64,000 bases of DNA from PALSA-693 sp963834725 (GTDB lineage Bacteria > Actinomycetota > Acidimicrobiia > Acidimicrobiales > Palsa-688). Under the pieces are notes generated by a model, which worked only from the letters and a program-made list of their open reading frames with translations, did no database searches and had not been told where the DNA came from. The stretch covers positions 2,232,001 to 2,296,000 of the forward strand of contig CAWICN010000001.1 in the NCBI GenBank assembly GCA_963834725.1. Direction: 5' to 3'. The position numbers were made by a program, and so were the translations under genes. Positions 15,900 to 24,394 of this stretch are shown piece after piece. The first letter of the stretch is position 1. Each line of letters begins with the position of its first letter.

Positions 15900-15918
15900 C
15901 CAACCATTTGGTGGTTGG
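15900..15918. promoter_or_regulatory. Operator-like palindrome between tetR and the ECH pseudogene
   Basis: CCAACCATTTGGTGGTTGG is an inverted repeat with arms CCAACCA/TGGTTGG around a 5-bp centre. It lies in the divergent gap upstream of the TetR gene at 15811, as expected for an autoregulated TetR site. Confidence 0.65.
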
Positions 15919-15926
15919 CTGACAGT

Positions 15927-16768
15927 GATTCAACCAGAGGAGCGCCGACGTCGGAGATCGATCCCGACAGCTACACTGGTCACAAGCTGCGCATGGAAGG
16001 GCGGGTACTCCATGCCGCGTTCAACAATCCGGCCAAGAAAAACGCTCTCAACGCGACGATGATCGACGAGCTCCACCGCCTTTGGGCCGAGGTCGACCAG
16101 GTTCAGGACGTCTATGTCGTCGTCCTGTCGGGCGAGGGATCGGCCTTTTGTGCCGGGATTGACCTGAGCACCCCTGTCGAGATCGGCGGGTCCCGACACC
16201 CAGCGAGAGCGACGCTTCTCGGTCAAAGGTCCCCGCGACACGTTCTGGAGGATGCTGGTCTGCGAGAAACCCATCATCCGCAAAGTCCGCGGCCGGGCGT
16301 ATGGGCTCGGCGTCAACATACTGTCTGAGCGCCGATATCGTTTCATTGCCGCGGAAAACGCCCGCTTTTGTGACTCTCATGTCAAAAAGGGGATCGCCCC
16401 TGGCGACGCTGGCGCCGTCTTGTGGCCCTTCCTGATCGGTTTTCACCGGGCCAAGGAGTACGTCATGCTTGGTGATCCGATCGACGCCAAGAAGGCCGCC
16501 GATATCGGGCTCATCAACTACTGCGTTGCCGATCAGGAGCTCGACGGCTTCGTCGACGAGATGGCCAACAAACTGGCGAACGGCGCGCCGCCTCGCCATC
16601 TCGTTCGCCAAGCGTCGGTCAACGTGATGCTCGAACAGATCATGGCCGGGGCTTCGAACCTCCATGGCCTACGACATGCTGAGCCTCTGGACCAACGACG
16701 TCCGCGAGCGCTCGACCGCGTTCGTCGAGGGCCGCAACCCCAACCTCACGGGTACTGACCTGCCGTGA
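15927..16768 (+). pseudogene. Enoyl-CoA hydratase pseudogene with multiple frameshifts
   Basis: The ECH can be followed only by changing frame several times. The first frame gives NNPAKKNALNATMIDELHRL and GEGSAFCAGIDL. It shifts near 16190-16215 to reach MLVCEKPIIRKVRGRAYGLG. A local pair of indels disrupts LSADIV near 16320-16345. Another pair disrupts LAISFAKRS near 16590-16615. The last shift near 16660 restores MAYDMLSLWTNDVRERS to the TGA at 16766-16768. All domains are recognisable, so decay is recent, or the assembly has errors here. It is divergent from TetR and shares its operator. Confidence 0.85.
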
Positions 16769-16770
16769 CC

Positions 16771-16925
16771 GGGGGGGCGGGGGGAGCCGGGGGGAGCGGA
16801 GGGCCCGGGGGCCCGGGGGAAGCCGGCGGGGGGAGCCGCGGGCCCGGGGGAGCCGGGGGCCCGGGGGAGCCGGGGGCAGCGGGGGCAGCGGGGGCAGCGG
16901 GGCGGAGCGGGGGGCCGGGGGGAGC
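16771..16925 (+). repeat. G-rich low-complexity tract downstream of the ECH pseudogene
   Basis: About 155 bp of G-runs interrupted by AGCC, CCC and CAGC units, dominated by GGGGGAGCC and GGGGGCAGC. The plus strand has many G3-G6 runs at short spacing and strong quadruplex potential. A small open frame through it would encode Gly-X-Y-like repeats, but there is no evidence that it is a gene. The rest of the 350-bp gap to 17118 holds only a 30-bp-period duplication. Confidence 0.8.
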
Positions 16926-17014
16926 CAGACCCGAGCTGGACCCGGGTTGGACCCGCCCTGACGCCCCCTGGACCGCTTTTCTGTAGCGCGTCGCCCTTCA
17001 ACTGGGCAGAATTC

Positions 17015-17067
17015 GCAGCAGAAAATGGCGGTCGGGCACACTTTGCAACAGAAAATGGCGGCCGGGC
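17015..17067 (+). repeat. Short direct repeat containing CAGAAAATGGCG
   Basis: GCAGCAGAAAATGGCGGTCG at 17015 recurs with three changes from 17045 (period 30 bp). No function is evident. It lies between the G-rich tract and the 3' end of the CaiB gene. Confidence 0.6.
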
Positions 17068-17118
17068 GGCCGGGCGGCATCCGCGGCAGGCGGCGCAGCG
17101 GCCGGCAACCCGGATCGC

Positions 17119-18429
17119 TCAGAGAAACGTGTCCCCCACGTGAGCCTCGGCCATCAGCTGCTCGTAGTCTTCATCGGTGACACCGAGGATCGCCTTGTAG
17201 ACGTACTCGTTGTCCTGGCCGACCACCGGGGCAGCCCGCCAGATGCGGGTCGGGGTAGCGGGCAGGTGGAAGTTGGCTCCGGGATGGAAGTGGCCGCCGG
17301 CGGAGGGGTGCTCCAGGTAGTGGAAGAATCCGCGCTCGCGGAGCTGGGGATCGGACGCGGCATCGGCCTCGTCGAGCACCGGGCCGGCCACCACGCCCTC
17401 GCTTTGCAAGAGGTGGAATAGCTCCTCCTTGGTCCGGTCCGCCGTCCACACCGCGATGGCAGCGTCGATCTCATCGTGGGCCGATGCCCGCCCGGCCCGG
17501 TCCGCCAGCTCCGGCCGCCGCAACTCCGCCGGATCGCCGAGGAGCTCGACGAACCTGACCCACTGCTGGTCGTCGCGCACGGAGATCGCCAGCCACTGGT
17601 CGTCGCCGGCGCACGGATAGACCCCCTGGGGGGCGGCCTCGGGCGAGCGGTTGCCCCGCCGGGGTGGGCAGCTCCCCGTCATGGCTGCTTCCATCACCTC
17701 GTCACCGATGTGGACCGTCATGTTCTCGACCTGGGCCACCTCCACCACCGAGCCGTGGCCGGTCCGGCGCCGCTGCAGGAGGGCCATGAGGAAGCCGCTG
17801 GCTCCGGCCGGTCCGGTCGCGGCGTCCATGAAGATAGAACCGACCGAGGGGCCTTCCGGGTAGCCCTGCACGTCGAGGAAGCCGCCCAGCTCCTCGAAGT
17901 GCCACCCGAAGCCGGTCGCGGCCAGGTCCGGGCCTGATAGCCCGAGCGGGGGCATACGCACCACGATCAGACGCGGATTGCAGGCGCGCAGGTCGTCCGG
18001 CCCGATGTTGAGATGCTCGAGGAGGCCGGCGGTGTTGTTTTCCAGCAAGCCGTCGGACTTCTCGACCAGCTGCAGCAAGAGCTCCCTCCCCCGGGGCCTG
18101 GAGAGGTCGACGGTGAAAGCCCGCTTGTTGCGGGCGTGGGAGTTGAACCAGCTCAGCCGGTTCCAGGGATCATCTCCGGGGTCGTTGCCGGGATAGTCGC
18201 GCCTGACCGCACGGGCGACGGGGCTGTCACCGCGGAGGGGATTACGGGGTCCGCGGCTCGGGGTTGGATAGTGCTGGAGGGACTCGACCTTGATGACCTC
18301 CGCCCCCATGTCGGCAAGGAACATGGTGGCGAACGCCCCCGCCAGTGCCACGGTCATATCGATGATGCGGATGCCCTGGAGCGGCCCGAAGGCGGGCATG
18401 TCAGTACTCGGCCCGTCAGCAGCCGGCAT
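17119..18429 (-). CDS. CaiB/BaiF CoA-transferase, canonical-Asp partner of pair 1
   Basis: Family III CoA-transferase, 436 residues, moving CoA between acyl-CoAs and carboxylates. The N-terminal Rossmann part has VALAGAFATMFLADMGAEVIKVE. Residues near 85 contain DDPWNRLSWFNSHARNK, an insertion shared with 36260 and 41544. The nucleophilic Asp aligns to FMDAATGPAG ahead of RRTGHG. The APQGVYPCAGDDQWLAI stretch is also shared with those paralogues. It starts 1 nt after the stop of the partner gene at 18431, so translation is coupled. This suggests a two-subunit enzyme. Confidence 0.92.
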   Translation of the reverse strand: MPAADGPSTDMPAFGPLQGIRIIDMTVALAGAFATMFLADMGAEVIKVESLQHYPTPSRGPRNPLRGDSPVARAVRRDYPGNDPGDDPWNRLSWFNSHARNKRAFTVDLSRPRGRELLLQLVEKSDGLLENNTAGLLEHLNIGPDDLRACNPRLIVVRMPPLGLSGPDLAATGFGWHFEELGGFLDVQGYPEGPSVGSIFMDAATGPAGASGFLMALLQRRRTGHGSVVEVAQVENMTVHIGDEVMEAAMTGSCPPRRGNRSPEAAPQGVYPCAGDDQWLAISVRDDQQWVRFVELLGDPAELRRPELADRAGRASAHDEIDAAIAVWTADRTKEELFHLLQSEGVVAGPVLDEADAASDPQLRERGFFHYLEHPSAGGHFHPGANFHLPATPTRIWRAAPVVGQDNEYVYKAILGVTDEDYEQLMAEAHVGDTFL

Positions 18430-18430
18430 C

Positions 18431-19732
18431 TCAGCAGCCAGCCGGGTCTGTAGACATCATTCCTACGGGCTGGGCTCGCTCCACGCCACCGCGGGGACCG
18501 GCCAAACCGGCCGGACCGGCCAGACCGGCCGGACCGGCCAGACCGGCCACCTCCGCCAGCACCCGCGCCGTGTCCTGACCCAGGGTCGGGGCGGTGCGGC
18601 GCAGGTGCCAGCCGCCCCCTTCGGTGCGCCACGGTGGTCCGCAATAGGGGAGGTTCCCCGCCACCGGGTGGGCTGCGGTCACCCAAAACCCGCGTGCCAG
18701 CAGGTGGTCGTCGGCCAGCAAGGTCAGGGGATTGTTGACGACCACGACCGGCCACCCAGCTGCCTGAGCCTCGCGCATGGCACCGCGAGCCGGGCGTTTC
18801 ATGGCCCACTTGGCGATGGCAGCGTTCACCTCGTCGACGTCCTCGGTCATCATGGCCTCCCCCTTCTTCTCCCAGAGGTCGTCCACCCGGGCGTGAGCGA
18901 GGACCGGCACCATGCGGCGCACGTGGGTGGGCCATACCCGGCCCGTGCTGATCATTGCCCCGTCTGCCGTCTCGAAACGGCCGCCGGCGGCTACTTTCGC
19001 GGCGCCGACGGCGACGTTGCGCTGGGTGACGTATCCCGAGTACTCGTAGGAGAGGAGATAGTAGCGGCGGCGGTCGAGGCTGCCGTTCTGGGTTTCGAAC
19101 GTCGCGACGTCCACGTGCTGGCCTTCGCCCTTCTCGAGGGCGTGGTAGTACGCGCCGAGGGTGGCTACCAGAGCCGTGGCGCCGCTTTGCATCTGCACGA
19201 CATTTCCGAGCAGCTTGACCGGCTCCCGAGCGGGGGCGCCGCTCGAGTTCATCGGACCGCCCATGGCAAAAGCCACGATTTCCGACATCTGGTAGCCGGC
19301 GTAGGGACCAGTCTGGCCGAATGCGGTCACGGAGGTGACGACCAGGGCCTCCTGCTCGGCGATGAGGTCGGCGGGAGCCACGCCAAGCTCGGCCAGCCGG
19401 CCAGGACGAGCGGTCTCGACGACGATGTCAGCGGCCCGAACGAGCGATCGCAAGGTGGTCACCCCGCCGTCGGTCGACAGGTCCAGCACGACGCTTTCTT
19501 TATTGGTATTGAGATGGAGGAACGAGCCCGACGTTTCCGGGTTGGCGGTTCGGTCGGGGAACGGGCCGATGCGGCGGAGGGGGTCACCGTCAGGGGCCTC
19601 CACTTTGACCACCCGGGCGCCGAAGTCAGCCAGCAGTTTGGTGCAGTACGACCCGGCAATGGTCGTCGCCAGGTCGATGACGACCACGCCCGCCATCGGG
19701 CTGTCTGGGGGTGCAGGGACGATGTCGGCCAT
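18431..19732 (-). CDS. CaiB/BaiF CoA-transferase, variant partner of pair 1 (Asp replaced)
   Basis: Family III CoA-transferase, 433 residues from ATG 19732 (MADIVPAPP). A longer open frame upstream is not supported. It has TTIAGSYCTKLLADFGARVVKVE and FGQTGPYAGYQ. The position aligned to the catalytic Asp, 28 residues before the conserved Asp of GQHVD, is Gln (VVQMQSG), so this subunit probably cannot form the aspartyl-CoA intermediate. The C-terminus ends in repeated GLAGPA units encoded by an 18-bp tandem repeat. It is the first gene of the operon with 17119, and its promoter is divergent from the SDR at 19797 across 64 bp. Confidence 0.9.
   Translation of the reverse strand: MADIVPAPPDSPMAGVVVIDLATTIAGSYCTKLLADFGARVVKVEAPDGDPLRRIGPFPDRTANPETSGSFLHLNTNKESVVLDLSTDGGVTTLRSLVRAADIVVETARPGRLAELGVAPADLIAEQEALVVTSVTAFGQTGPYAGYQMSEIVAFAMGGPMNSSGAPAREPVKLLGNVVQMQSGATALVATLGAYYHALEKGEGQHVDVATFETQNGSLDRRRYYLLSYEYSGYVTQRNVAVGAAKVAAGGRFETADGAMISTGRVWPTHVRRMVPVLAHARVDDLWEKKGEAMMTEDVDEVNAAIAKWAMKRPARGAMREAQAAGWPVVVVNNPLTLLADDHLLARGFWVTAAHPVAGNLPYCGPPWRTEGGGWHLRRTAPTLGQDTARVLAEVAGLAGPAGLAGPAGLAGPRGGVERAQPVGMMSTDPAGC
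18496..18549 (-). repeat. 18-bp tandem repeat in the 3' end of a CaiB gene
   Basis: Three 18-bp units of the type GACCGGCCAGACCGGCCG lie at 18496, 18514 and 18532. On the coding strand they give the GLAGPA repeats near the C-terminus of the variant CoA-transferase. Confidence 0.85.
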
Positions 19733-19796
19733 GGCCCGATTGAAGCACCCACAGTGCCGTCCTTGTACAGTGCCGCCCGTCGAGGAGGGTACCGGG

Positions 19797-20651
19797 ATGC
19801 AGGATTTCGACGGCAGGACGGCAGTGATCACCGGCGGCGGGAGCGGCATCGGGCGGGGCATGGCCACGGTGTTCGCCCGGGCGGGCATGCGGGTCGTGGT
19901 GGCGGACGTTGAGGAGGCGGCGGCCGCAGCGACAGCGGACCAGGTGGCAGCAGCCGGGGGCAAGGCCATCGCCGTGCGGACCGACGTGGCGGACTTCGAC
20001 GACGTCAAGCGACTGGCGAGGCTCGCCCACGACGCGTTCGGGAACGTCCATGTGCTGTGCAACAACGCCGGCGTTTCCCATCGCCGGCGGGGCGTCGATG
20101 CCACCCACGAGGACTGGGTGTGGATGCTCGGAGTCAACCTCTGGGGGGTGGTGCATGGCATCGAGGCATTCCTTCCCGGCATGCTCGCCAGCGGGGAGGA
20201 GGGCCATATCGTTAATACCTCGTCGATGAACGGAATCGTCCCGAGCGCCTTGAGCGCCATGTACTCGACCTCGAAATACGGCGTGCTGGGACTTACGGAA
20301 ACCCTTCGAAATGAGCTCCGGAACACGCAGGTGGGCATCTCGGCCCTGTGCCCGGCCGCAGTGCGGACCCAGATCACCCGGTCGGAGCGCAACCGGCCGG
20401 CCCATCTGGCCGCGCCTACTCCCCCGCCACCGCACCTGCCGAGCAACAGCTTCGACATTTCCGAGCCCCGCGAGCCGGAGCAGGTCGGTGACATGGTGCT
20501 GGAAGGCATTCGCCGCAACCAGCTGCATATCTTCACCGACATGAAGATCAAAGCTCTCATTGACGGGCACTATCAGCGCATGGTCCAGGAATTCGACAAC
20601 CTCTCCGAATGGGAGCAGAGCCGTGACGCCACCCAGGACGGCGCCCGGTGA
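19797..20651 (+). CDS. SDR family oxidoreductase
   Basis: Short-chain dehydrogenase, 284 residues. The start at 19797 is preceded by GAGGAGGGT; a longer open frame upstream is not supported. It has TGGGSGIG, CNNAG, Ser in NTSSMNG and Tyr-Lys in MYSTSKYG. A C-terminal extension carries RSERNRP and an HIFTDMKIKALIDGHYQRM segment. The same architecture occurs in the SDR at 29112, so these are paralogues. The stop overlaps the GTG of the following ECH by 4 bp, indicating a coupled pair for successive acyl-CoA steps. Confidence 0.92.
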   Translation: MQDFDGRTAVITGGGSGIGRGMATVFARAGMRVVVADVEEAAAAATADQVAAAGGKAIAVRTDVADFDDVKRLARLAHDAFGNVHVLCNNAGVSHRRRGVDATHEDWVWMLGVNLWGVVHGIEAFLPGMLASGEEGHIVNTSSMNGIVPSALSAMYSTSKYGVLGLTETLRNELRNTQVGISALCPAAVRTQITRSERNRPAHLAAPTPPPPHLPSNSFDISEPREPEQVGDMVLEGIRRNQLHIFTDMKIKALIDGHYQRMVQEFDNLSEWEQSRDATQDGAR

Positions 20652-21529
20652 TCGAAGGGTCCTACGCCGGATTCGACATCGAGATCCGCCCCGGCGGAGT
20701 AGGCGTCCTCACCCTGAACCGGCCGGAGCGGCTGAACGCCCTGTCGTTTGCCAGCCGCCGGGATCTGGTCGAGATACTGACACAGGCCCAGCTCGACGAC
20801 GCCGTGCGGGTACTCATCATCAGGGCCACCGGCCGGGGGTTCTGCGCCGGGATGCACCTCGGGGGCGGATCAGCCGAAGAGCAGCCAACCCTGGTGCCGG
20901 GCCGCCCAGCCGGGGCGTATGTGCCCATCAACCTCTCCGCCCAGCTGCGGCAATACTCCCAGGAGCTGACGCGGGCCGTACGCCGGCTGGACAAACTGAC
21001 CATCGCGGCAGTCAACGGATTCGCAGTGCAAATCGGGTTGTCGCTGGCGCTGGCGTGTGACTACGTGATTGCCGGACGTGGTGCGCGCTTCGGCAGCGCC
21101 ACGCTCCGCATGGGCTACCAGCCTGACGAAGGGGGCCACTGGCTCCTGGTGGAGCATCTGGGCACGAAGCGGGCCCTGGACTTCGTGATGCGCAAGAAGA
21201 TGGTCGACGGCGAGGAGGCGGTCCGGCTGGGCCTGGCCACCGAGGTGGTGGACGATGAAGCCCTGCTCGGGCGGGCGACCGGGTTGGCCGAGGAGCTGGC
21301 GGCTGGACCTCAGGTCGCCATGCGCTTGCTGAAGCGGGCCATCTACAACGCCGCCCACCTCACCTTTGATCAGGCCGGCGACGACATCGCCGTGCGCACG
21401 TCCGTCAGCGACTTCCATGACGACGCCCGCCTGGGTGAGCCCGCCTGGCTGCGCAAGGAGACCCCGGTGTTCAACGCCTGGCTGGACGACACCGGCCAAA
21501 CGCGGGGCCGCGGGGGCCGCGGGGCCTGA
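20648..21529 (+). CDS. Enoyl-CoA hydratase/isomerase family protein
   Basis: Crotonase-fold protein, 293 residues, GTG start overlapping the SDR stop (GTGA). It has NRPERLNALS, TGRGFCAGMHL and VQIGLSLALACD. The first hydratase Glu is replaced by Ser. Further on, QPDEGGHWLL carries the Asp at the PaaG isomerase position. An isomerase or retro-type reaction is more likely than simple hydration (inference). The C-terminal tail ends in Gly/Arg repeats (RGRGGRGA). Confidence 0.88.
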   Translation: MIEGSYAGFDIEIRPGGVGVLTLNRPERLNALSFASRRDLVEILTQAQLDDAVRVLIIRATGRGFCAGMHLGGGSAEEQPTLVPGRPAGAYVPINLSAQLRQYSQELTRAVRRLDKLTIAAVNGFAVQIGLSLALACDYVIAGRGARFGSATLRMGYQPDEGGHWLLVEHLGTKRALDFVMRKKMVDGEEAVRLGLATEVVDDEALLGRATGLAEELAAGPQVAMRLLKRAIYNAAHLTFDQAGDDIAVRTSVSDFHDDARLGEPAWLRKETPVFNAWLDDTGQTRGRGGRGA

Positions 21530-21609
21530 TCAGGATGACGCCTGACCGAGATGACGATGTGCCCACTGGCGTTTGAGGGTTTGACGGGATCGAGAGATCG
21601 GGGGAGTCG

Positions 21610-22452
21610 ATGAGCAGCCGGTTACGGGGCAGGGCAGTGGTGGTTACCGGCAGCGGTCGAGGCCTGGGGCGCGCCTATGCCATGGCGGCCGCCGCCGAAG
21701 GGGCATCGGTGGTGGTCAACGACGTTGACGGCGACACGGCACGAGAGACCGCCGGGTGGATCCGCGACGCGGGCCACATCGCGGTCGCCAACGCCGACTC
21801 AGTGGCCGAGCCCGAAAGCGCCGAGCGGCTCATCGCCGCCTGCGTCGACCACTACGGGCACCTCGACGGCCTGGTCAACAACGCCGGCCTGATCGTGAAC
21901 GGGCCGCCGTGGGCGCTGGACCCCGCCGACGCCCGCAAGCTGGTGGACGTCAACGTCCTCGGGGTCGTGTACAGCGGGTTGGCGGCAATCCTTCGGTTTC
22001 GGGCCCAGGGCCACGGCGTCATCGTGAACGTGACATCCGGCGGGCACCTCGGCATGCGGAACCTCGCCCTCTACGGGGCGACCAAGGGGGCCGTGGCCTC
22101 CCTGACCTACGGCTGGGCCCGGGACCTGGCACCTGAGGGCATCCGGGTCATCGGGTACTCGCCGCTGGCCCAGACACGGATGGCCGGCGACGCCACCGGC
22201 CTGCCCGACCCCGGTCGGGTGGCGTTGGCAATCCCTTACCTTCTGAGCGACGAGTCCGCCGGGCTGAGCGGACAGGTCGTCCGTTTCGACGGGACCAGCT
22301 TGAGCCTGCTGCGGCTGCCCGCCTTCGCCGGACCGTTCGTGACCAGCCACGATTGGACGGTGGATGCGATCGGCGAGGGCTTCGCGACGACCCTCCGGGC
22401 GTCCGTGGACCCGATCGGGATGCCGCCGGTCGATCTGAGCTCCGGACCGTGA
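21610..22452 (+). CDS. SDR family oxidoreductase
   Basis: Short-chain dehydrogenase, 280 residues, with GGGGGAG just before the start. The cofactor motif is TGSGRGLGRAYA, with NNAG, then Ser in VTSGGHLG and Tyr-Lys in LYGATKGA. The segment after the core (VVRFDGTSLSLLRLPAFAG) differs from the usual VDGG ending and resembles the C-terminal tail of multifunctional-enzyme-type (MFE-2-like) SDRs. It could serve as a 3-hydroxyacyl-CoA dehydrogenase (inference). It is the last gene before the liv promoter. Confidence 0.88.
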   Translation: MSSRLRGRAVVVTGSGRGLGRAYAMAAAAEGASVVVNDVDGDTARETAGWIRDAGHIAVANADSVAEPESAERLIAACVDHYGHLDGLVNNAGLIVNGPPWALDPADARKLVDVNVLGVVYSGLAAILRFRAQGHGVIVNVTSGGHLGMRNLALYGATKGAVASLTYGWARDLAPEGIRVIGYSPLAQTRMAGDATGLPDPGRVALAIPYLLSDESAGLSGQVVRFDGTSLSLLRLPAFAGPFVTSHDWTVDAIGEGFATTLRASVDPIGMPPVDLSSGP

Positions 22453-22558
22453 ACCCCCCTTCCGCCCCCGACGTCGGGTCTCCTCCAGCCCCTCAGGACT
22501 CCGGACCGGGCGTGACCACGCTCTACATCCCACAGTGCCCCTTGCCCACCTTTTAAAC

Positions 22559-22602
22559 CAACCAAACCTTTGGTTGTACGCCCGGCAGGGCGGTGCTAGC
22601 TT
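22559..22602 (+). promoter_or_regulatory. Operator and promoter of the second HAAT transporter operon
   Basis: CAACCAAACCTTTGGTTG (22559-22576) is a perfect palindrome with 8-bp arms. Its right end overlaps a -35-like TTGTAC (22574-22579). A 17-bp spacer leads to TAGCTT (22597-22602). A regulator bound here would block the promoter. The CAACCA/TGGTTG half-sites match those at 15900-15918 next to the TetR gene. About 245 bp of leader separate this promoter from livK. Confidence 0.65.
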
Positions 22603-22848
22603 CTCCGGTCAGTTTGAGCGTGAGGGAGGGAATGCCACGCCTTCAGAAAAGGCCTGGTCAGGGGGCACGACGACGCACTGGGTGCAACCGCCGTCGCAAA
22701 CCTGACACCGCAGCCGGAAAGCGAGCCATCGAAGCTCGATCGTGAAGTCTTGGTCCATATTGCAGCCTTCGGGGGATAGTTCCTGTTCCGTCGCCCTCGT
22801 GACCGTAAGCCGCGCCCCTGAGCGCACACCGCGGAAGGAAACACACCC

Positions 22849-24243
22849 TTGCTACAACCGTTCAAATCCATCAGGGCCGGCAGCCGGGAGCGGCGAACCT
22901 CGAGGAATGTCCGCCGGGGCGCGGTCCTGGCCGGCGTCCTGGCCATCACCGTGCCGTTCCTCGCCGCGTGCGGATCCTCGAGCCATACGTCGTCGAGCGC
23001 CACGACGTCCAACGGGGGCACAACGGCCAGCGGGGGCACAACGGCCAGCGCGGGCACGGCCAGCGGCGGCACGGCAGCCGGCGGCACGGCAGCCGGCGGA
23101 GCGGCGTCCGGGGCCGCTGCGACCGGGACACCGATCACCATCGGCATTGTCGAGCCCGACGAGGGCGCCCTTTCGCTCGGTCCGGACATGGGGCCGGGGC
23201 TGAGCGGCGGCTTTTACTACGTCAACAACGTGCTCGGCGGCGTTCACGGCCACCCGATCAAGGCGGTTATGTGCAACACCGACCAGACCCCGTCGATCGA
23301 GGTCAACTGCGCCAACAACTTCGTGTCCAAGGGAGTCGTGGCGGTCTTCGACGACTATGACGCCGGCTTTGCCGCCGAGAGCCCCATCCTGAGCAGGGCC
23401 AACATCCCGATCTTCGGCGTCGAGGTAGCCGATCAGCATGACGACAACCTGTCGTCCGACTACTTCTTCGGACCCCCGAACGAGGCGTTCGCCGTCGGAC
23501 CCCTGCAGATCTTTCACCAGAACGGTTGGAACAAGGCGACGTTCTCCATCGCCAACGTGCCGTCCGCTGTCAACTACGTAAACAACGCCATAACCCCGGT
23601 CGCCAAGAAGCTCGGCATGAACGTCAAGGTCACGTATTACGACGCCAGCTCGGTGAACTGGCAGGTCGTGGCCAACAGCCTGCTGGCCGGCAACCCGCAA
23701 GTGACCGGGATGATCGCCGCCGCCGAGGGCGACTGCACGTCGCTGCTCAAGGCGCTCCGCACCGACGGATTCAAAGGCCCCGTCCTGATGGGCAGCTGCT
23801 CGGCGTACGTGAAATCGGACCCGCCGGACGCGGTGGACACCTATTCCTACAGCGCCGGCTGGCTCCCCAGCCTGAGCCCCGCGGCGCCGGGAGTCGTGCG
23901 GCAGCAGATCGCCACCTACAACCAGATGATGGCGAAGACCGGCCACGGCAATACCGAAGCCCTGGGGCAGTGGGCCGTCAACAGCTTCTCCGGCCTGGTG
24001 GACTTCCGCGACACGCTACAGGCCGGTTCGGGGCCCTACACCGCCCAGTCCATCCGCAGCGACTTTGAGAAAGTGGCCAGCTACCAGTCCTTCATGGGCC
24101 CGGTCGAGACCTGTAACGGTCAGGAGTGGCCCGGAACCTCCTCGTGCAACAAGGATCTTCTGTTCGTGAAGGTCGCCTCGGGCGACACCTACCAGGCAGT
24201 CGAGCCGGGTGGCTTCGCACCGCTCGATCCGAGCCTGCTCTAG
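22849..24243 (+). CDS. livK: HAAT-family solute-binding lipoprotein (LivK-like), second transporter
   Basis: Substrate-binding lipoprotein, 464 residues, with an apparent TTG start about 10 bp after GGAAGGAAA. A basic region is followed by a hydrophobic signal segment and the lipobox FLAAC. A long Gly/Thr/Ala/Ser-rich linker (about residues 45-95) tethers the binding domain. The mature part has the periplasmic-binding type-I pattern (VNNVLGGVHGHPIKAVMCNT). It differs clearly from the LivK at 9572, so the two systems probably bind different ligands. A strong hairpin follows the stop. Confidence 0.9.
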   Translation: MLQPFKSIRAGSRERRTSRNVRRGAVLAGVLAITVPFLAACGSSSHTSSSATTSNGGTTASGGTTASAGTASGGTAAGGTAAGGAASGAAATGTPITIGIVEPDEGALSLGPDMGPGLSGGFYYVNNVLGGVHGHPIKAVMCNTDQTPSIEVNCANNFVSKGVVAVFDDYDAGFAAESPILSRANIPIFGVEVADQHDDNLSSDYFFGPPNEAFAVGPLQIFHQNGWNKATFSIANVPSAVNYVNNAITPVAKKLGMNVKVTYYDASSVNWQVVANSLLAGNPQVTGMIAAAEGDCTSLLKALRTDGFKGPVLMGSCSAYVKSDPPDAVDTYSYSAGWLPSLSPAAPGVVRQQIATYNQMMAKTGHGNTEALGQWAVNSFSGLVDFRDTLQAGSGPYTAQSIRSDFEKVASYQSFMGPVETCNGQEWPGTSSCNKDLLFVKVASGDTYQAVEPGGFAPLDPSLL

Positions 24244-24252
24244 CGCCGGGCG

Positions 24253-24286
24253 CCCCGGCTCGGGGACGGCACTCCCCGAGCTGGGG
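24253..24286 (+). terminator. Intergenic hairpin between livK and the permease gene
   Basis: CCCCGGCTCGGGGA and TCCCCGAGCTGGGG form a 14-bp stem with a single mismatch around the loop CGGCAC. No U-tract follows. Such hairpins between binding-protein and permease genes commonly act as partial terminators or 3' mRNA stabilisers, giving excess binding protein. Confidence 0.65.
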
Positions 24287-24394
24287 GTCCGGCCCTTCCG
24301 ACCTGCGCCGACCTCGCCGATCGCGTTAGCGTTGGGCGCGGCGCAGCACTGTTCACCACCCATAACCCGCGACAAGTAGGGGAGCGGTCCACCG

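Noticed and set aside
16765..16986. Collagen-like Gly-X-Y ORF in the G-rich tract
   Set aside because: It is explained by low-complexity G-rich repeats, with no ribosome site and no conserved flanks, so it is listed as a repeat.
22632..22742. 36-codon Arg-rich leader ORF after the liv promoter
   Set aside because: GAGGGAGGGA is only 0-2 nt from the ATG, too close for good initiation, and no attenuator structure was found.
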